From contig NZ_BSRQ01000012.1 of the NCBI RefSeq assembly GCF_030268685.1, forward strand, positions 1-64,000: a stretch of 64,000 bases of DNA. Reading direction: 5' to 3'. The notes below the pieces were generated by a model. That model worked only from the letters and a program-made list of their open reading frames with translations. It was not told where the DNA came from and searched no databases. The stretch comes from Microtetraspora sp. NBRC 13810 (lineage in GTDB: Bacteria > Actinomycetota > Actinomycetes > Streptosporangiales > Streptosporangiaceae). This document shows, piece after piece, positions 44,658-53,854 of this stretch (position 1 is the first letter of the stretch; every line of letters begins with the position of its first letter). The position numbers were made by a program, and so were the translations under genes.

Positions 44658-45377
44658 TTAGACGGAAACGGGCGCCGGGGTCTTGTACAGAAGCGACAGC
44701 GGCTCCGCCGGATCCCGATCGCCCAGTTGCGTGGCGGTTCGTCCGATGTAGCGGCTCAGCGACCGCGCCAGGTGCGGCTGGTCGAAGTATCCGAGCCGGT
44801 CGATCACGTCATGGGCCGGCACGCCGTCCCTGATCAGGTCCGCCGCCTGCCTGGCACGACCGATCTGCCTGATGGCGCCCCGGGTGAGCCCGGTCGCCGC
44901 GACGAAGCGCCGCTGGAGGGTGCGGTCGGACACGTCCGCCGGCGCGCCGCGAAGCACCGCGGCGACGATCGGGTCGCACGCCAGGACGTCCTCCCGCACC
45001 AGCCGCCCGACGAACGCCTCGGCGTCGTCGTAGCCGGGCAGGCGCCAGGTGGAACCCTTCAGCCAGAACGATCTGCGCGTCGCGCCGGGAATCTCCGCGG
45101 AGCCGTCGACGAGCCGGTCGATCCGCAGATGCGGCATCGAGGTGCCGAGCGAGAAGCTGATCCCGAAGAACCTGGCGTCGTCGGGAACGGGAGCCGGCGT
45201 CGCCCTCGACTCCGGCCCGTGGAAGGCGACGTTGACCTGACCGCGATGCTCCCAGAAGACCAGCTCCCAGTGCGGAGTCGCGATCGATGTCATCCGGTTG
45301 ACGCCGTGGCTGCTGCTCCGCCACACCCGCTCGATGTACGGAGAGTCGGACGATCGACTCTCGACCTCCAGGCCCAT
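44658..45377 (-). CDS. AraC family transcriptional regulator
   Basis: A 239-aa regulator. The N-terminal part is a cupin-like sensory domain (HWELVFWEHRGQVNVAFHGP). The C-terminal double helix-turn-helix spans about 145-225 (RTLQRRFVAATGLTRGAIRQ, ARQAADLIRDG, DVIDRLGYFDQPHLARSLSR). ATG 45377 is chosen because GAGGGGGAAG precedes it; the longer open frame runs into other genes. It lies 72 bp downstream of the DHFR-like gene start region on the same strand and could regulate it. Confidence 0.88.
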   Translation of the reverse strand: MGLEVESRSSDSPYIERVWRSSSHGVNRMTSIATPHWELVFWEHRGQVNVAFHGPESRATPAPVPDDARFFGISFSLGTSMPHLRIDRLVDGSAEIPGATRRSFWLKGSTWRLPGYDDAEAFVGRLVREDVLACDPIVAAVLRGAPADVSDRTLQRRFVAATGLTRGAIRQIGRARQAADLIRDGVPAHDVIDRLGYFDQPHLARSLSRYIGRTATQLGDRDPAEPLSLLYKTPAPVSV

Positions 45378-45559
45378 CCGGCTTCCCCCTCGCCCGTCGG
45401 CGTCCGGCGGCGGGGGCACCCGCGGGAAGTCCGGCGACGTCAGCGCCCCGACGGCGTGGATCGGCGACCAGGGCGGCAGGGCGTATCCCAATCTAACGGC
45501 TCGGACCGCCGAACTGCTCAGGAGTTCGCTCAGGGCATGGAAACACGATCTTGTGTTCG

Positions 45560-45662
45560 ATGAGAGGCGGGCGGTCTCCTCGGCGAGCGCCTTGCGGCCG
45601 TGGCCGGTGAGGTCGCAGTAGCGGCGGTGCCGGCCGGGGACGACCTCTTCCTTGACCACGAT
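45560..45662 (-). pseudogene. PadR-type regulator remnant
   Basis: The minus strand reads VVKEEVVPGRHRRYCDLTGH then GRKALAEETARL, the wing and following helix of a PadR winged-helix regulator. The HTH start is missing and the frame continues into unrelated sequence. An intact PadR gene lies at 47410-48015, but the remnant is of a different subgroup. Confidence 0.55.
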
Positions 45663-45690
45663 CAAAGGCCGTGCCCGTGCGGGACATCCC

Positions 45691-47178
45691 CTAGGACGGT
45701 GCTTGGTGGGCGCCGAGGTTCGGGGGGGCGGGGATGGGGGCGCCGTGGAGGTCGCGGCCGCCGTCGCCGGGGATGGGGACGCCCGCGGCGACGGCCGGGG
45801 AGTCGTGGCGGAGGCGGTAGCCGAGGACGCCGGTCCCGGGGTCGGTGAAGCACGGGTCGGCCACCAGCGGGTTCGTGTGGCCGGGCGGCACCGGGACGTT
45901 GTGGTAGAGGTTGTGGTCGTAGACGCCCACGGCGTCGTTGATCGTCGAGCCCTCCGGGCGGCCGACGAAGATGTTGTTGGTGAACTCGATGGGCGTGTGG
46001 TCGCCACGGCTGCCGATCAGCGCCCTGGCCGCCGGACTGTAGATCACGTTGTTGTAGAACCGCACGTTCGTGATCGCGTTGTCGCAGCCGTTGGCGACGA
46101 CCGGGATCTCGAACGTGCCCAGCAGCAGGTCCCTGTCGTTCTCGCTGACGTTGTACCTGACGGTGGCCCCGTCGGCGTGCGACCCGGTGAGCGCGCAGAA
46201 GAGCATGAACGGGCCGTCGTTGTCGTGGCTGTAGTTGTACTGGTAGACGAGGTGGGCGTTGCCCGCGTCCACGCTGAGGGCGAAGGACGGCGGGGAGGCG
46301 ACGCCGCCGGATATCTCGTTGAACTGCACGATCGGGCGGTCGGAGTTGAAGGCGAGGATCCCGGCCCGGGACTCGTTCGTGCGGAGCCCGAACCCGTCGA
46401 CCCTGTTGTGCTCCGCCACCGCGTCGATGCCGTTCTGTAGCAGGATGCCGTCTCCGCCCAGGTCGCTCAGCCGGTTACGGAAGACGCGCACGTTGGTCAT
46501 CGGGACGAAGGTGTTCGAGCCGGCCGGGTACAGGTCGCGACGGTTCCACTGGGACAGGGTGCCGATGCCGACGTTGTCGACGCCGGACACGGTGGAGTTC
46601 GAGACCTGGATCCCGTCGAAGCCGGTGGGCACGTCCGAGCCGGCCGCCTTGAACACGATGCCGCCGCTGTTGTCCAGCTCCGGTTTCATCGCGTCGCAGC
46701 CGACCACGTCGTGCACGTGCACGTCGTCGACCACGTAGTGCGCGCCGACGCCGTAGTCCTCCAGCAGCACGTAGACGCCCGTGCGCGTGGTGCCGTCGGC
46801 CTCGCCGATGTTGGTGACCTCCAGGTCGCGGATCTCCCAGCCCTGCACGTTGCGCAGGAACACGCCCGCGCGTGCGCCGCCCCCGTTGATCACCGGGCGG
46901 GCTCCGGTGCCGTAGGCGCCGACGACGATCGGGTCGCCGGCCGTACCCGAGCCCTGGGGCCGCAGGACGCCGTGCCAGGCGGATCCCCTGCGGAGGAGCA
47001 GGGAGTCGCCCGGCTGGAAGACGGTCGCGTTGACCTGGTCGAGGGTCCGCCAGGCGGTGTCGGGCGCGGTGCCGGTGGCCGAATCGTCGCCGGACTCGGA
47101 GTTGACGTAGTACCGCCTGCCGGTGGGCGACCCGGGCCGCGCCGAGGCGCTGGATCGAACGGCTTCCTGTAGCCCCAT
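45691..47178 (-). CDS. right-handed parallel beta-helix repeat protein
   Basis: A 495-aa protein. YYVNSESGDDSATGTAPDTA followed by WRTLDQV is the typical opening of secreted pectate-lyase-like proteins, and the rest is repeated short strands with asparagine ladders (VSGVDNVGIGTL, RVFRNRLSDLGGDGILLQNG, VRYNVSENDRDLL, NVRFYNNVIYS). No signal peptide is visible, so export may be non-classical or the start is incomplete. ATG 47178 has AAGGGA nine bases upstream; a GTG at 47187 would touch the ribosome binding site. It likely binds or cleaves a polysaccharide. Confidence 0.82.
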   Translation of the reverse strand: MGLQEAVRSSASARPGSPTGRRYYVNSESGDDSATGTAPDTAWRTLDQVNATVFQPGDSLLLRRGSAWHGVLRPQGSGTAGDPIVVGAYGTGARPVINGGGARAGVFLRNVQGWEIRDLEVTNIGEADGTTRTGVYVLLEDYGVGAHYVVDDVHVHDVVGCDAMKPELDNSGGIVFKAAGSDVPTGFDGIQVSNSTVSGVDNVGIGTLSQWNRRDLYPAGSNTFVPMTNVRVFRNRLSDLGGDGILLQNGIDAVAEHNRVDGFGLRTNESRAGILAFNSDRPIVQFNEISGGVASPPSFALSVDAGNAHLVYQYNYSHDNDGPFMLFCALTGSHADGATVRYNVSENDRDLLLGTFEIPVVANGCDNAITNVRFYNNVIYSPAARALIGSRGDHTPIEFTNNIFVGRPEGSTINDAVGVYDHNLYHNVPVPPGHTNPLVADPCFTDPGTGVLGYRLRHDSPAVAAGVPIPGDGGRDLHGAPIPAPPNLGAHQAPS

Positions 47179-47379
47179 GCGGATCACTCCCTTTCGACCG
47201 GCATGCGAGGAGACGGTAGGCGGCCACGCTTGACAGTCGCTGGAGCGGCGGTCCCGGCGGCTTGAGGCGGTTACGAGCGCCGCTGGTTAGAACGGAGCCT
47301 TCTGCGCGTCCGCGGCCCGGCGCCCGATCGGCCCTTGGCCAGCTTCGTATAGTTGGTATTGTCTAATGAGACCTAACTA

Positions 47380-47396
47380 GTCTATGCTGAATAGAC
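47380..47396. promoter_or_regulatory. PadR operator-like inverted repeat
   Basis: GTCTAT-GCTGA-ATAGAC is a perfect 6-bp inverted repeat 14 bases before ATG 47410. The upstream AT-rich stretch (TAGTTGGT at 47350-47357 against ACCTAACTA at 47371-47379) forms a second, imperfect pair. PadR-like repressors bind such sites over their own promoters. Confidence 0.6.
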
Positions 47397-47409
47397 GAGG
47401 GTGGCGAAG

Positions 47410-48015
47410 ATGAGGACAAGGGTGTGGCAGCGCAAGGTCGCCAACCCGCTGGCCTTGGCGGTGCTGGCCGAGCTCATGGTGGAGCCGATGCATCCGTACG
47501 AGATCGGGCGGAGGCTGAAGGCTCATGGCAGTGACCGGAACATCAAATACAACCGAAGCTCGCTGTACATGGTGGCCGAGCAGCTGACCAAGGCAGGCTT
47601 CATCGCCATGCGGGAGACCGTGCGGGACACGCTGCGGCCCGAGCGCACCGTCTACGCACTCACCGACGAGGGCAGGCGCGAGCTGCACGACTGGCTGTGC
47701 GAGCTGGTGGCCCAGCCGCGCAGCGAGTATCCGCAGTTCGGGCTCGCCCTGTCCCTGCTGAGCGTGCTCGCCCCGGCCGAGGCGGTCGAGCTGCTCACCG
47801 AACGGCTGGCGCGGATCACCGCCTCGGCCGGGCGGATCCGGGAGACCATGCAGAGCGCCAGGGCCGAGGGCGTCCTGTGGGTGTTCCTGATCGACGACGA
47901 GTACGAGCTCGCGCTGCTCGAAGCCGAACGCCACCTCGTAGCCGGACTCGTCGAGTCACTCAAGCGGCCTGCCTACATCCGGGCATGGCAGGAGACTTTA
48001 GGGAGCCAGAAATGA
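47410..48015 (+). CDS. PadR family transcriptional regulator
   Basis: A 201-aa regulator with a winged helix at about 10-95 (NPLALAVLAELMVEPMHPYE, IGRRLKAHG, SSLYMVAEQLTKAGFI, PERTVYALTDEGRREL) and a C-terminal helical dimerisation domain. ATG 47410 is preferred over GTG 47401 because GAGGG is eight bases upstream. It overlaps the FAD monooxygenase gene (ATGA), so it probably regulates that operon through the repeat at 47380-47396. Confidence 0.9.
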   Translation: MRTRVWQRKVANPLALAVLAELMVEPMHPYEIGRRLKAHGSDRNIKYNRSSLYMVAEQLTKAGFIAMRETVRDTLRPERTVYALTDEGRRELHDWLCELVAQPRSEYPQFGLALSLLSVLAPAEAVELLTERLARITASAGRIRETMQSARAEGVLWVFLIDDEYELALLEAERHLVAGLVESLKRPAYIRAWQETLGSQK

Positions 48016-49220
48016 CGGCGATCAGGAAAGCACTGGTCATCGGCGGCGGTGTCGCCGGTCCTGCTGCCGCGATGGCCTTGCAGAAGGCCGGCATCGAGTC
48101 GGTGGTCTACGAGGCGTACCCGAACCCCGCCGACGACGTCGGCGTGTTCCTGACGGTCGCGACCAACGGCATCGACGCGCTGCGCACGATCGGCTCGGAC
48201 GAGGGCGTCGTGGCCGCCGGATTCCCCACCCCCAAGATCACCCTGCGCAACAGCGGCGGCAAGAACCTCGGCGGCACCAACACCGGGGCCGCGCTGCCCG
48301 ACGGCACGACCAGCCAGACCGTCCGGCGTTCCGACCTCTACCGGATCATCCAGGACGAGGCCATCTCCCGCGGCATCCAGATCGAGCGCGGCAAGCGCCT
48401 GGTCGACGCCAAGGAGACCGCCGACGGCGTGCGCGCGGTGTTCGCCGACGGCACCGAGGCCACCGGCGACGTGCTCATCGGCGCCGACGGCATCGACTCC
48501 ACGGTCCGCAACCTGATCGACCCGTCGGCGCCGCCGCCCAAGTACACCGGCCTGATCAACCTGGGCGGCTACACCAGCGGGGTTCCGGTGGACACCGAGT
48601 CGTGCAGCTACAGCATGATGTTCGGCAAGCGCGCCTTCTTCGGCTACGCGGTCCTGCCCAGCCGCGAGGTGTGGTGGTACGCCAGCCTTCCGCGCCCGGT
48701 CGAGCCCAAGAAGGGCGAGCTGGAGGCGATCGACGGCCTGGAGTGGCAGCGCCGGCTGGTCGGCTTCTTCCAGCACGACACCGGGCCCGCCGTCCAGCTC
48801 ATCAAGGCGACCCGCGACCCCGAGGCCCTGCGGGCCACGCCGACCAGGTCCGTGCCCAACCTGCGGACCTGGCACAGCAACCGCATGGTCATCATCGGGG
48901 ACGCCGCGCACGCCCCGACCCCCACGTCCGGGCAGGGCGCCTCGCTGTCCATCGAGGACGGCGTGGTGCTCGCCAAGTGCCTGCGCGACCTGGCCGACCC
49001 CCGTCAGGCGTTCGGCACGTTCGAGAAGCTTCGCCGCCCGCGCGTCGAGGCCATCATCAAGGTCGCGAACAGCATCAACAACAACAAGGCCCCCGGCCCG
49101 ATCGGCTCGGCCATCCGGGACGCCTTCACCCCCATCATCATGAAGCTGACCGCGAACAGCAGCTTCATGATGCGGCAGTACGACTACCACATCGACTGGG
49201 AGGAGGCCGTCCGGGCCTGA
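48012..49220 (+). CDS. FAD-dependent monooxygenase
   Basis: A 402-aa class A flavoprotein monooxygenase. The Rossmann motif is VIGGGVAGPAAAMAL (about residues 8-22), the DG motif GADGIDSTVR near 158, and the GD motif GDAAHAPTPTSGQGASLSIE near 297-316. Family members hydroxylate aromatic or polyketide substrates or degrade antibiotics such as tetracycline and rifampicin. It starts inside the PadR stop codon, so substrate-induced derepression by PadR is likely. The substrate is unknown. Confidence 0.92.
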   Translation: MTAIRKALVIGGGVAGPAAAMALQKAGIESVVYEAYPNPADDVGVFLTVATNGIDALRTIGSDEGVVAAGFPTPKITLRNSGGKNLGGTNTGAALPDGTTSQTVRRSDLYRIIQDEAISRGIQIERGKRLVDAKETADGVRAVFADGTEATGDVLIGADGIDSTVRNLIDPSAPPPKYTGLINLGGYTSGVPVDTESCSYSMMFGKRAFFGYAVLPSREVWWYASLPRPVEPKKGELEAIDGLEWQRRLVGFFQHDTGPAVQLIKATRDPEALRATPTRSVPNLRTWHSNRMVIIGDAAHAPTPTSGQGASLSIEDGVVLAKCLRDLADPRQAFGTFEKLRRPRVEAIIKVANSINNNKAPGPIGSAIRDAFTPIIMKLTANSSFMMRQYDYHIDWEEAVRA

Positions 49221-49517
49221 CCCCGTCGTACCCAGGGCCCCGTAGACCGGCCACCCCGGCTGCGGGGCCTCGCCGTGCGCCGCCCGCTCCGGGCGGGGCG
49301 ACGGTGGCCGGGGACGTCCGCGGGGTGCGGTCATCGCCCGGACTCGCGGTAGAATGCGGTCACCGCAGTCCTTCTTCGTCGGCCGTTCCGGCCCTGCGGA
49401 TGCCGTGCGCGGTGTCGTCCGCCCGCGCAGGCGTGTGAGTCCAGAAGCAAAAACCGTTGCCCGAGGCCCGGGTAGCGGTCTTTCGTGTGTCCAGGTATCC
49501 CCGAACCAAGGAGCAGC
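49221..49517. other. intergenic region between monooxygenase and S9 peptidase
   Basis: About 300 bp without a gene. A GC-rich hairpin-prone stretch near 49240-49275 (GGCCACCCCGGCTGCGGGGCC) may terminate the monooxygenase operon. A promoter for the peptidase should lie in 49380-49500, but no clear boxes are seen. Confidence 0.4.
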
Positions 49518-51620
49518 ATGTCCACGCCCTCACTTCCCCGCCAGTTCTCCCGGACCCGGCGGCTGACCCTCGGCTCCCCCGGCGGGTTCACCGTGTCCCC
49601 CGACGGCCGGACGGTCTTCTTCCTGCGCAGTGGGGCGGGGGACGATCCGGTCTCCTGCCTGTGGGTGCTGGACCGGGTGAGCGGGAAGGAGCGGTTGCTC
49701 GTGGACCCGGCGGCGCTGCTGGCGGGGGCGGCCGAGGAGCTGTCGGCCGAGGAGCGCACCCGGCGGGAACGCGCCCGCGAGCTGTCCTCCGGCATCGTCG
49801 CCTACGCCGCGGACGACGCCTGCGAGCTGCTGGCCTTCGCGCTCTCCGGGCGGCTGTGGACGGTACGGCCGGCCGACGGGACGGTGCGCGTGCTACCGGT
49901 CGCCGGGCCGGTGATCGACCCCCGGCCCGATCCCACCGGGCGGTGGATCGCCTACGTCGGCGGCGGCGCGCTGCGGGTCGTGGCGGCCGACGGGAGCGGG
50001 GACCGGGCGGTCGCCGTGCCGGACGGGCCGGAGGTGGGCTTCGGGCTCCCCGAGCACGTCGCGGCCGAGTCGATGGGTCGCCACCGCGGCTACTGGTGGG
50101 CGCCGGACGGGAACCGGCTGCTGGTCGCCCGGGTGGACAACGCCCCGGTGGCACGCTGGTACATCGCCGATCCGGCCGACCCCACCCGGCCGCCGGTCGC
50201 CTTCCGCTACCCCGCCGCCGGCACGGCCAACGCCGACGTCAGCCTGTGGATCGCCGGCGTGGACGGCGGGCTCACGGCGGTGGACTGGGACAGCGGCGCG
50301 TTCGAGTACCTCACCTCGGCCGGTTGGGATGCCCACGGCCCCTACGCCGCCGTGCAGGACCGAAGCCAGCGGCACCTGCGCGTCCTCGGCATCGACGCCG
50401 CCACCGGCGCCACCGCCGTGCTCGCGGAGCAGCGCGACGACGCCTGGGTGGAACTCGTCCCCGGCCTGCCCGCGCGCACCCCGGCGGGCGTCCTGCTGAC
50501 CAGTGCCGACCTGGACGACACCCGGCGGCTGCTCGCCGGCGGGGAGCCGGTCACCCCGCCGGGCCTCCAGCTCGGCGCCGTCCTCGCGGTGGACGGCGAG
50601 ACGGTGCTGTTCACCGCGTCCGACGAGCCGACGGAGATCCACCTGTGGGCCTACGACCCCGCCACCGGGCTCCGCCGGCTCAGCGACGAACCCGGCGTGC
50701 ACACCGGCACCCGCCGGGCCGGCACCACCGTGCTGGTGTCCCGCACCCTCGACCGCCCCGGCAGCCGCACCACCGTGCGGCACGCGGGCTCCCCGGCCGT
50801 GGAGGTCGTGTCCCGCGCCGAGCGGCCGGTGGTGGAGCTCCGGATGGAGATGCTGCGGCTCGGCGAGCGGGAGCTGCGGGCCGCGCTGTTCCTGCCCTCG
50901 TGGCACACGCCGGGCGACGGGCCGCTGCCGGTGCTGATGGACCCCTACGGCGGGCCGGCGATGCGCAAGGTGACCGCCGAGCAGGCGTGGTTCACGTATG
51001 TCTCGCAGTGGTTCGCCGAGCAGGGGTTCGCCGTGCTGGCGGTGGACGGGCGCGGCACGCCGGGTCGCGGGCCGGCGTGGGAGCGGACGATCCACCTCGA
51101 TTTTGCCGGGCCGGTGCTCGCGGACCAGGTGGAGGGGTTGCGGGAGGCCGCCAGGCTGCGTCCGGTGCTGGATCTCTCCCGGGTGGGGATTCGCGGCTGG
51201 TCGTTCGGCGGGTTCCTCGCCGCGCTCGCGGTGCTCCGCCGTCCGGACGTCTTCCACGCCGCCGTCGCCGGCGCCCCGGTCACCGACCAGCGGCTGTACG
51301 ACACGCACTGGCGGGAGCGGCACCTCGGCCACCCCGGCGAGCACCCGGAGGCGTACGACCGTTCCTCGCCGATCAACGAGGCGGCCTCGCTCAGCCGTCC
51401 GCTGCTGCTGGTGCACGGGCTCGCCGACGACAACGTGGTGGCCGCGCACACGCTGCGCTTCTCCGCCGCGCTGCTGGCCGCGGGCCGCCCGCACGAGGTG
51501 CTGCCGCTGCCCCGCGCCAGCCACCTCCCCTCGGACGAAGCCGTCGCGGAGAACCTCCTCGTCCACCAGCTCGACTTCCTGCGCCGCGCCCTGGGCCTCC
51601 CCCGCACCCCGCCGCGCTGA
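49518..51620 (+). CDS. S9 family serine peptidase (prolyl oligopeptidase / dipeptidyl peptidase IV type)
   Basis: A 700-aa protein with an N-terminal beta-propeller of the DPP IV type (about 1-430) and a C-terminal alpha/beta hydrolase. The catalytic triad is visible: Ser562 in GWSFGG, Asp637 or 638 in GLADDN and His669 in RASHLPS. The oxyanion region MDPYGGPAM lies near 475. No signal peptide, so it acts in the cytoplasm on peptides. ATG 49518 has AAGGAG seven bases upstream. Confidence 0.92.
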   Translation: MSTPSLPRQFSRTRRLTLGSPGGFTVSPDGRTVFFLRSGAGDDPVSCLWVLDRVSGKERLLVDPAALLAGAAEELSAEERTRRERARELSSGIVAYAADDACELLAFALSGRLWTVRPADGTVRVLPVAGPVIDPRPDPTGRWIAYVGGGALRVVAADGSGDRAVAVPDGPEVGFGLPEHVAAESMGRHRGYWWAPDGNRLLVARVDNAPVARWYIADPADPTRPPVAFRYPAAGTANADVSLWIAGVDGGLTAVDWDSGAFEYLTSAGWDAHGPYAAVQDRSQRHLRVLGIDAATGATAVLAEQRDDAWVELVPGLPARTPAGVLLTSADLDDTRRLLAGGEPVTPPGLQLGAVLAVDGETVLFTASDEPTEIHLWAYDPATGLRRLSDEPGVHTGTRRAGTTVLVSRTLDRPGSRTTVRHAGSPAVEVVSRAERPVVELRMEMLRLGERELRAALFLPSWHTPGDGPLPVLMDPYGGPAMRKVTAEQAWFTYVSQWFAEQGFAVLAVDGRGTPGRGPAWERTIHLDFAGPVLADQVEGLREAARLRPVLDLSRVGIRGWSFGGFLAALAVLRRPDVFHAAVAGAPVTDQRLYDTHWRERHLGHPGEHPEAYDRSSPINEAASLSRPLLLVHGLADDNVVAAHTLRFSAALLAAGRPHEVLPLPRASHLPSDEAVAENLLVHQLDFLRRALGLPRTPPR

Positions 51621-51739
51621 CCCGTACGGCGGCCGCGACGCCAGGTGGGCGGGTGCGGAGGTGCCGATGAGCAGCATGGCGTAACCTTCCGCCCGGCCAC
51701 CGGGCGGGGCGAACGAGCCTCCCACGAACTCGGCCTCAC

Positions 51740-51953
51740 CGATTGACCGAATTCGTTAGCTTTTAGCCGTCCCGGCGCACATAGTGACAGACCCCACCGA
51801 CAAATCTGATTAGTCGCAAAATGTCATAGAAAACAGCGAAGCAATGATCACTGGCGCGTCCGGGATGCGGTAAATTACCGATTCATTGATCGGCCGTGCC
51901 GCCGTACGGCAGGCGTTTTTCGTTGAGCCGTGACCGGCTGGAGGGCGAGGGTC
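51740..51953 (+). promoter_or_regulatory. AT-rich promoter region of the five-gene operon
   Basis: The 51740-51890 stretch is the most AT-rich intergenic DNA in this part of the window (GATTAGTCGCAAAATGTCAT, GGTAAATTACCGATTCATTG). It is followed by a small hairpin with a T run at 51897-51920 (TGCCG-CCGTA-CGGCA then GGCGTTTTT), which looks like a weak attenuator between promoter and first gene. The likely start codon is GTG 51954. Confidence 0.5.
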
Positions 51954-52457
51954 GTGAACGCGGAACGAGCCGCGTGGGAGCGGAGCAGTGTGACACGGGT
52001 CGTGTCCCCCGTACAGCCGCGCAAACTGGCCAAGGTGCCATTCGTGGAATTGGCCGACGGGCGGCTGCAGGGCGTCGTGTCCAGCGGTTCCGACATCGAG
52101 CGGGTGTACGTCTCGTCCATCGGCGCCGGGACCCACGGATTCAGTTGCAGCACGAACAACAACCGGCCGTGCGGCGGGTTGCACGGATCGCCGTGCAAGC
52201 ACCTCCGGGCGCTGGTGGACGAGGCCGTGCTGCAATACGGCGTGCACCGGGTCGCCCGCTACCTGCGGGTCGACATCGACGAGGACACGGCGTCCGGCGC
52301 CGCGCTGGTGAGCCGCCTGAACGGCTCGCTCGCGCCCACCCCGGCCGCCATGGTGTTCAGCCGCTTCCTGCGCCACCTGGCCTACCTCGAACTGCCCCCG
52401 TCCGCCGAGCCGATCGCCGAACTGCACTGGTTCCCGGCCACCGGGGCGGTGCGCTGA
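51954..52457 (+). CDS. SWIM-like zinc-finger protein (operon gene 1)
   Basis: A 167-aa protein whose centre carries a SWIM-like zinc finger: Cys65, Cys73, Cys81 and His83 in FSCSTNNNRPCGG and SPCKHL. The first cysteine pair is spaced wider than the classical CxC. SWIM fingers bind DNA or protein partners. A beta-rich N-terminal region precedes it (VRGVVSSGSD-like turn, VYVSSIGAGTHGF). GTG 51954 is chosen because GGAGGG lies eight bases upstream; an earlier GTG is at 51930. The stop overlaps the next start (TGATG). SWIM proteins are often encoded beside VWA and MoxR genes. Confidence 0.75.
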   Translation: MNAERAAWERSSVTRVVSPVQPRKLAKVPFVELADGRLQGVVSSGSDIERVYVSSIGAGTHGFSCSTNNNRPCGGLHGSPCKHLRALVDEAVLQYGVHRVARYLRVDIDEDTASGAALVSRLNGSLAPTPAAMVFSRFLRHLAYLELPPSAEPIAELHWFPATGAVR

Positions 52458-53854
52458 TGCTGGCCGTACAGCTCGCCGAACTGCTCGAAGGGGACGCGCC
52501 CGGGGCAGCGGAGGCGCTCGACCTGGTGGCGGGCTTCGACGACGCCCTCGTGCACGGCTTCGCCCGGCTCGGCGAGGAACGCGCGCTCGCGCTGACCGCG
52601 CTGGCCGGGGCGCTCGCCGGCACCCCGCTCGGCCCCAGGGCAGGCGAGGCGGCCGGCAAACTCGCCGCCGGATCGGTCGCGGAGGAGCACCTGACCGTGC
52701 TGGCCGGCGGGCGGGCCGCGCTGCTCGGCGCGGTGCACGACGACCTGCTCGCCCGCCTGGACACCGCGCTCGGCCGGACCAGGGAGACCTGGGACGCGGC
52801 CCCCGCGCCGGCGCCGGTGCCGGACAACCTGCTCAGCGGCTGCCGCTCCTGGCTGCACGAACTGGCCATCACCGGATGGCGCGGCGTGGACCACGACCTC
52901 GTCTCCTCCGCCGCCCAGGTCATCGAGGCGCTGCTCGCCGAGCCCGCGCTGCGCCGGCCGGCCGTGCTGCTCGACGGCCTCGCGGCCGAACTGCGCGCCT
53001 CCTGCCCGGTGGCGACCATGGACCGGCTGCCCGCCCGGCGCTGGGCCGACCTGTGGACGCGCGCCCTGCTGCTGGCGCGGCCCGGCGGCCTGCCCGCGGC
53101 CTCAGGAAGATCGGTGTCCGGGCGGCTGCTGATCCTCGGCGCGGACGTGCACGAGCACGGCACGGCGGTGCAGATCCAGGTGCACGGCATCCTGGAACCC
53201 GCCCGCGGTGGACCCGCCCTGCTGGTGCGGGCCGGCGTCGCCGCCGCCAAGGTGGACACGATCGTCGGCCCCGCCGTGTGGCGGCTGCTGGGCGCGTTCC
53301 CCGTGCTGCTCGGCGCGCTGGCCGAGCGGCGCTCCCTGGAGATCAACGACATGCTCCTGCTGCACGGCGGCGACCTCGTGTGGCACGACGGCCGCGCCCG
53401 CCCAGGCGAGCCGGCCGACCCGTTCGCCACCGCCCGGGTGCTGCTCGCCGGCGCGCTCGCCCCCGCCGCGCCGCCGCTGGACCGCCACCCCGTGCGCATC
53501 GCCGAACCCGTCCTGGTGGAGGGGTACAAGACCGTCACGGACCACGGGATCACCCTCGACCTGGGCGGCGGCACGCTCGCCGTGGACGTGGACCGCCTCC
53601 CGGCCTGCGGCCCGCTCACGCCCGAGCTGGTGGCCGCCTCCACCGCGTGCGTCGGCCTGGTCCGCTGGGACGCCGGGCGGTGGCTGCTGCAACCCCTCGC
53701 CGTCCAGGCGACCGTCAAACGCAAGCCGGTCGAGGCGCACAACGGCGACTGGGCCCTCGGCCCCACCGATCCCAAGGCGGTCAAGGCCGAGGCCAGGGCC
53801 GGTGACGCGGTCGCCGTACTGCGTGAGCGGGCGGGACGGCTGCTGCGGCGATGA
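52457..53854 (+). CDS. unrecognised protein, 465 aa (operon gene 2)
   Basis: Starts at ATG 52457, overlapping the SWIM stop, and ends overlapping the VWA start (ATGA). Residues 1-200 are helical and alanine/leucine-rich; a beta-rich domain follows (about 215-430, GRLLILGADVHEHGTAVQIQ, then LEINDMLLLHGGDLVWHDG, LVEGYKTVTDHGITLDLGGG). No ATPase, nuclease or membrane motif is present. I do not recognise the family; conservation of position with its neighbours would imply it belongs to the same system, perhaps as the adaptor or substrate-recognition part. Confidence 0.75.
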   Translation: MLAVQLAELLEGDAPGAAEALDLVAGFDDALVHGFARLGEERALALTALAGALAGTPLGPRAGEAAGKLAAGSVAEEHLTVLAGGRAALLGAVHDDLLARLDTALGRTRETWDAAPAPAPVPDNLLSGCRSWLHELAITGWRGVDHDLVSSAAQVIEALLAEPALRRPAVLLDGLAAELRASCPVATMDRLPARRWADLWTRALLLARPGGLPAASGRSVSGRLLILGADVHEHGTAVQIQVHGILEPARGGPALLVRAGVAAAKVDTIVGPAVWRLLGAFPVLLGALAERRSLEINDMLLLHGGDLVWHDGRARPGEPADPFATARVLLAGALAPAAPPLDRHPVRIAEPVLVEGYKTVTDHGITLDLGGGTLAVDVDRLPACGPLTPELVAASTACVGLVRWDAGRWLLQPLAVQATVKRKPVEAHNGDWALGPTDPKAVKAEARAGDAVAVLRERAGRLLRR

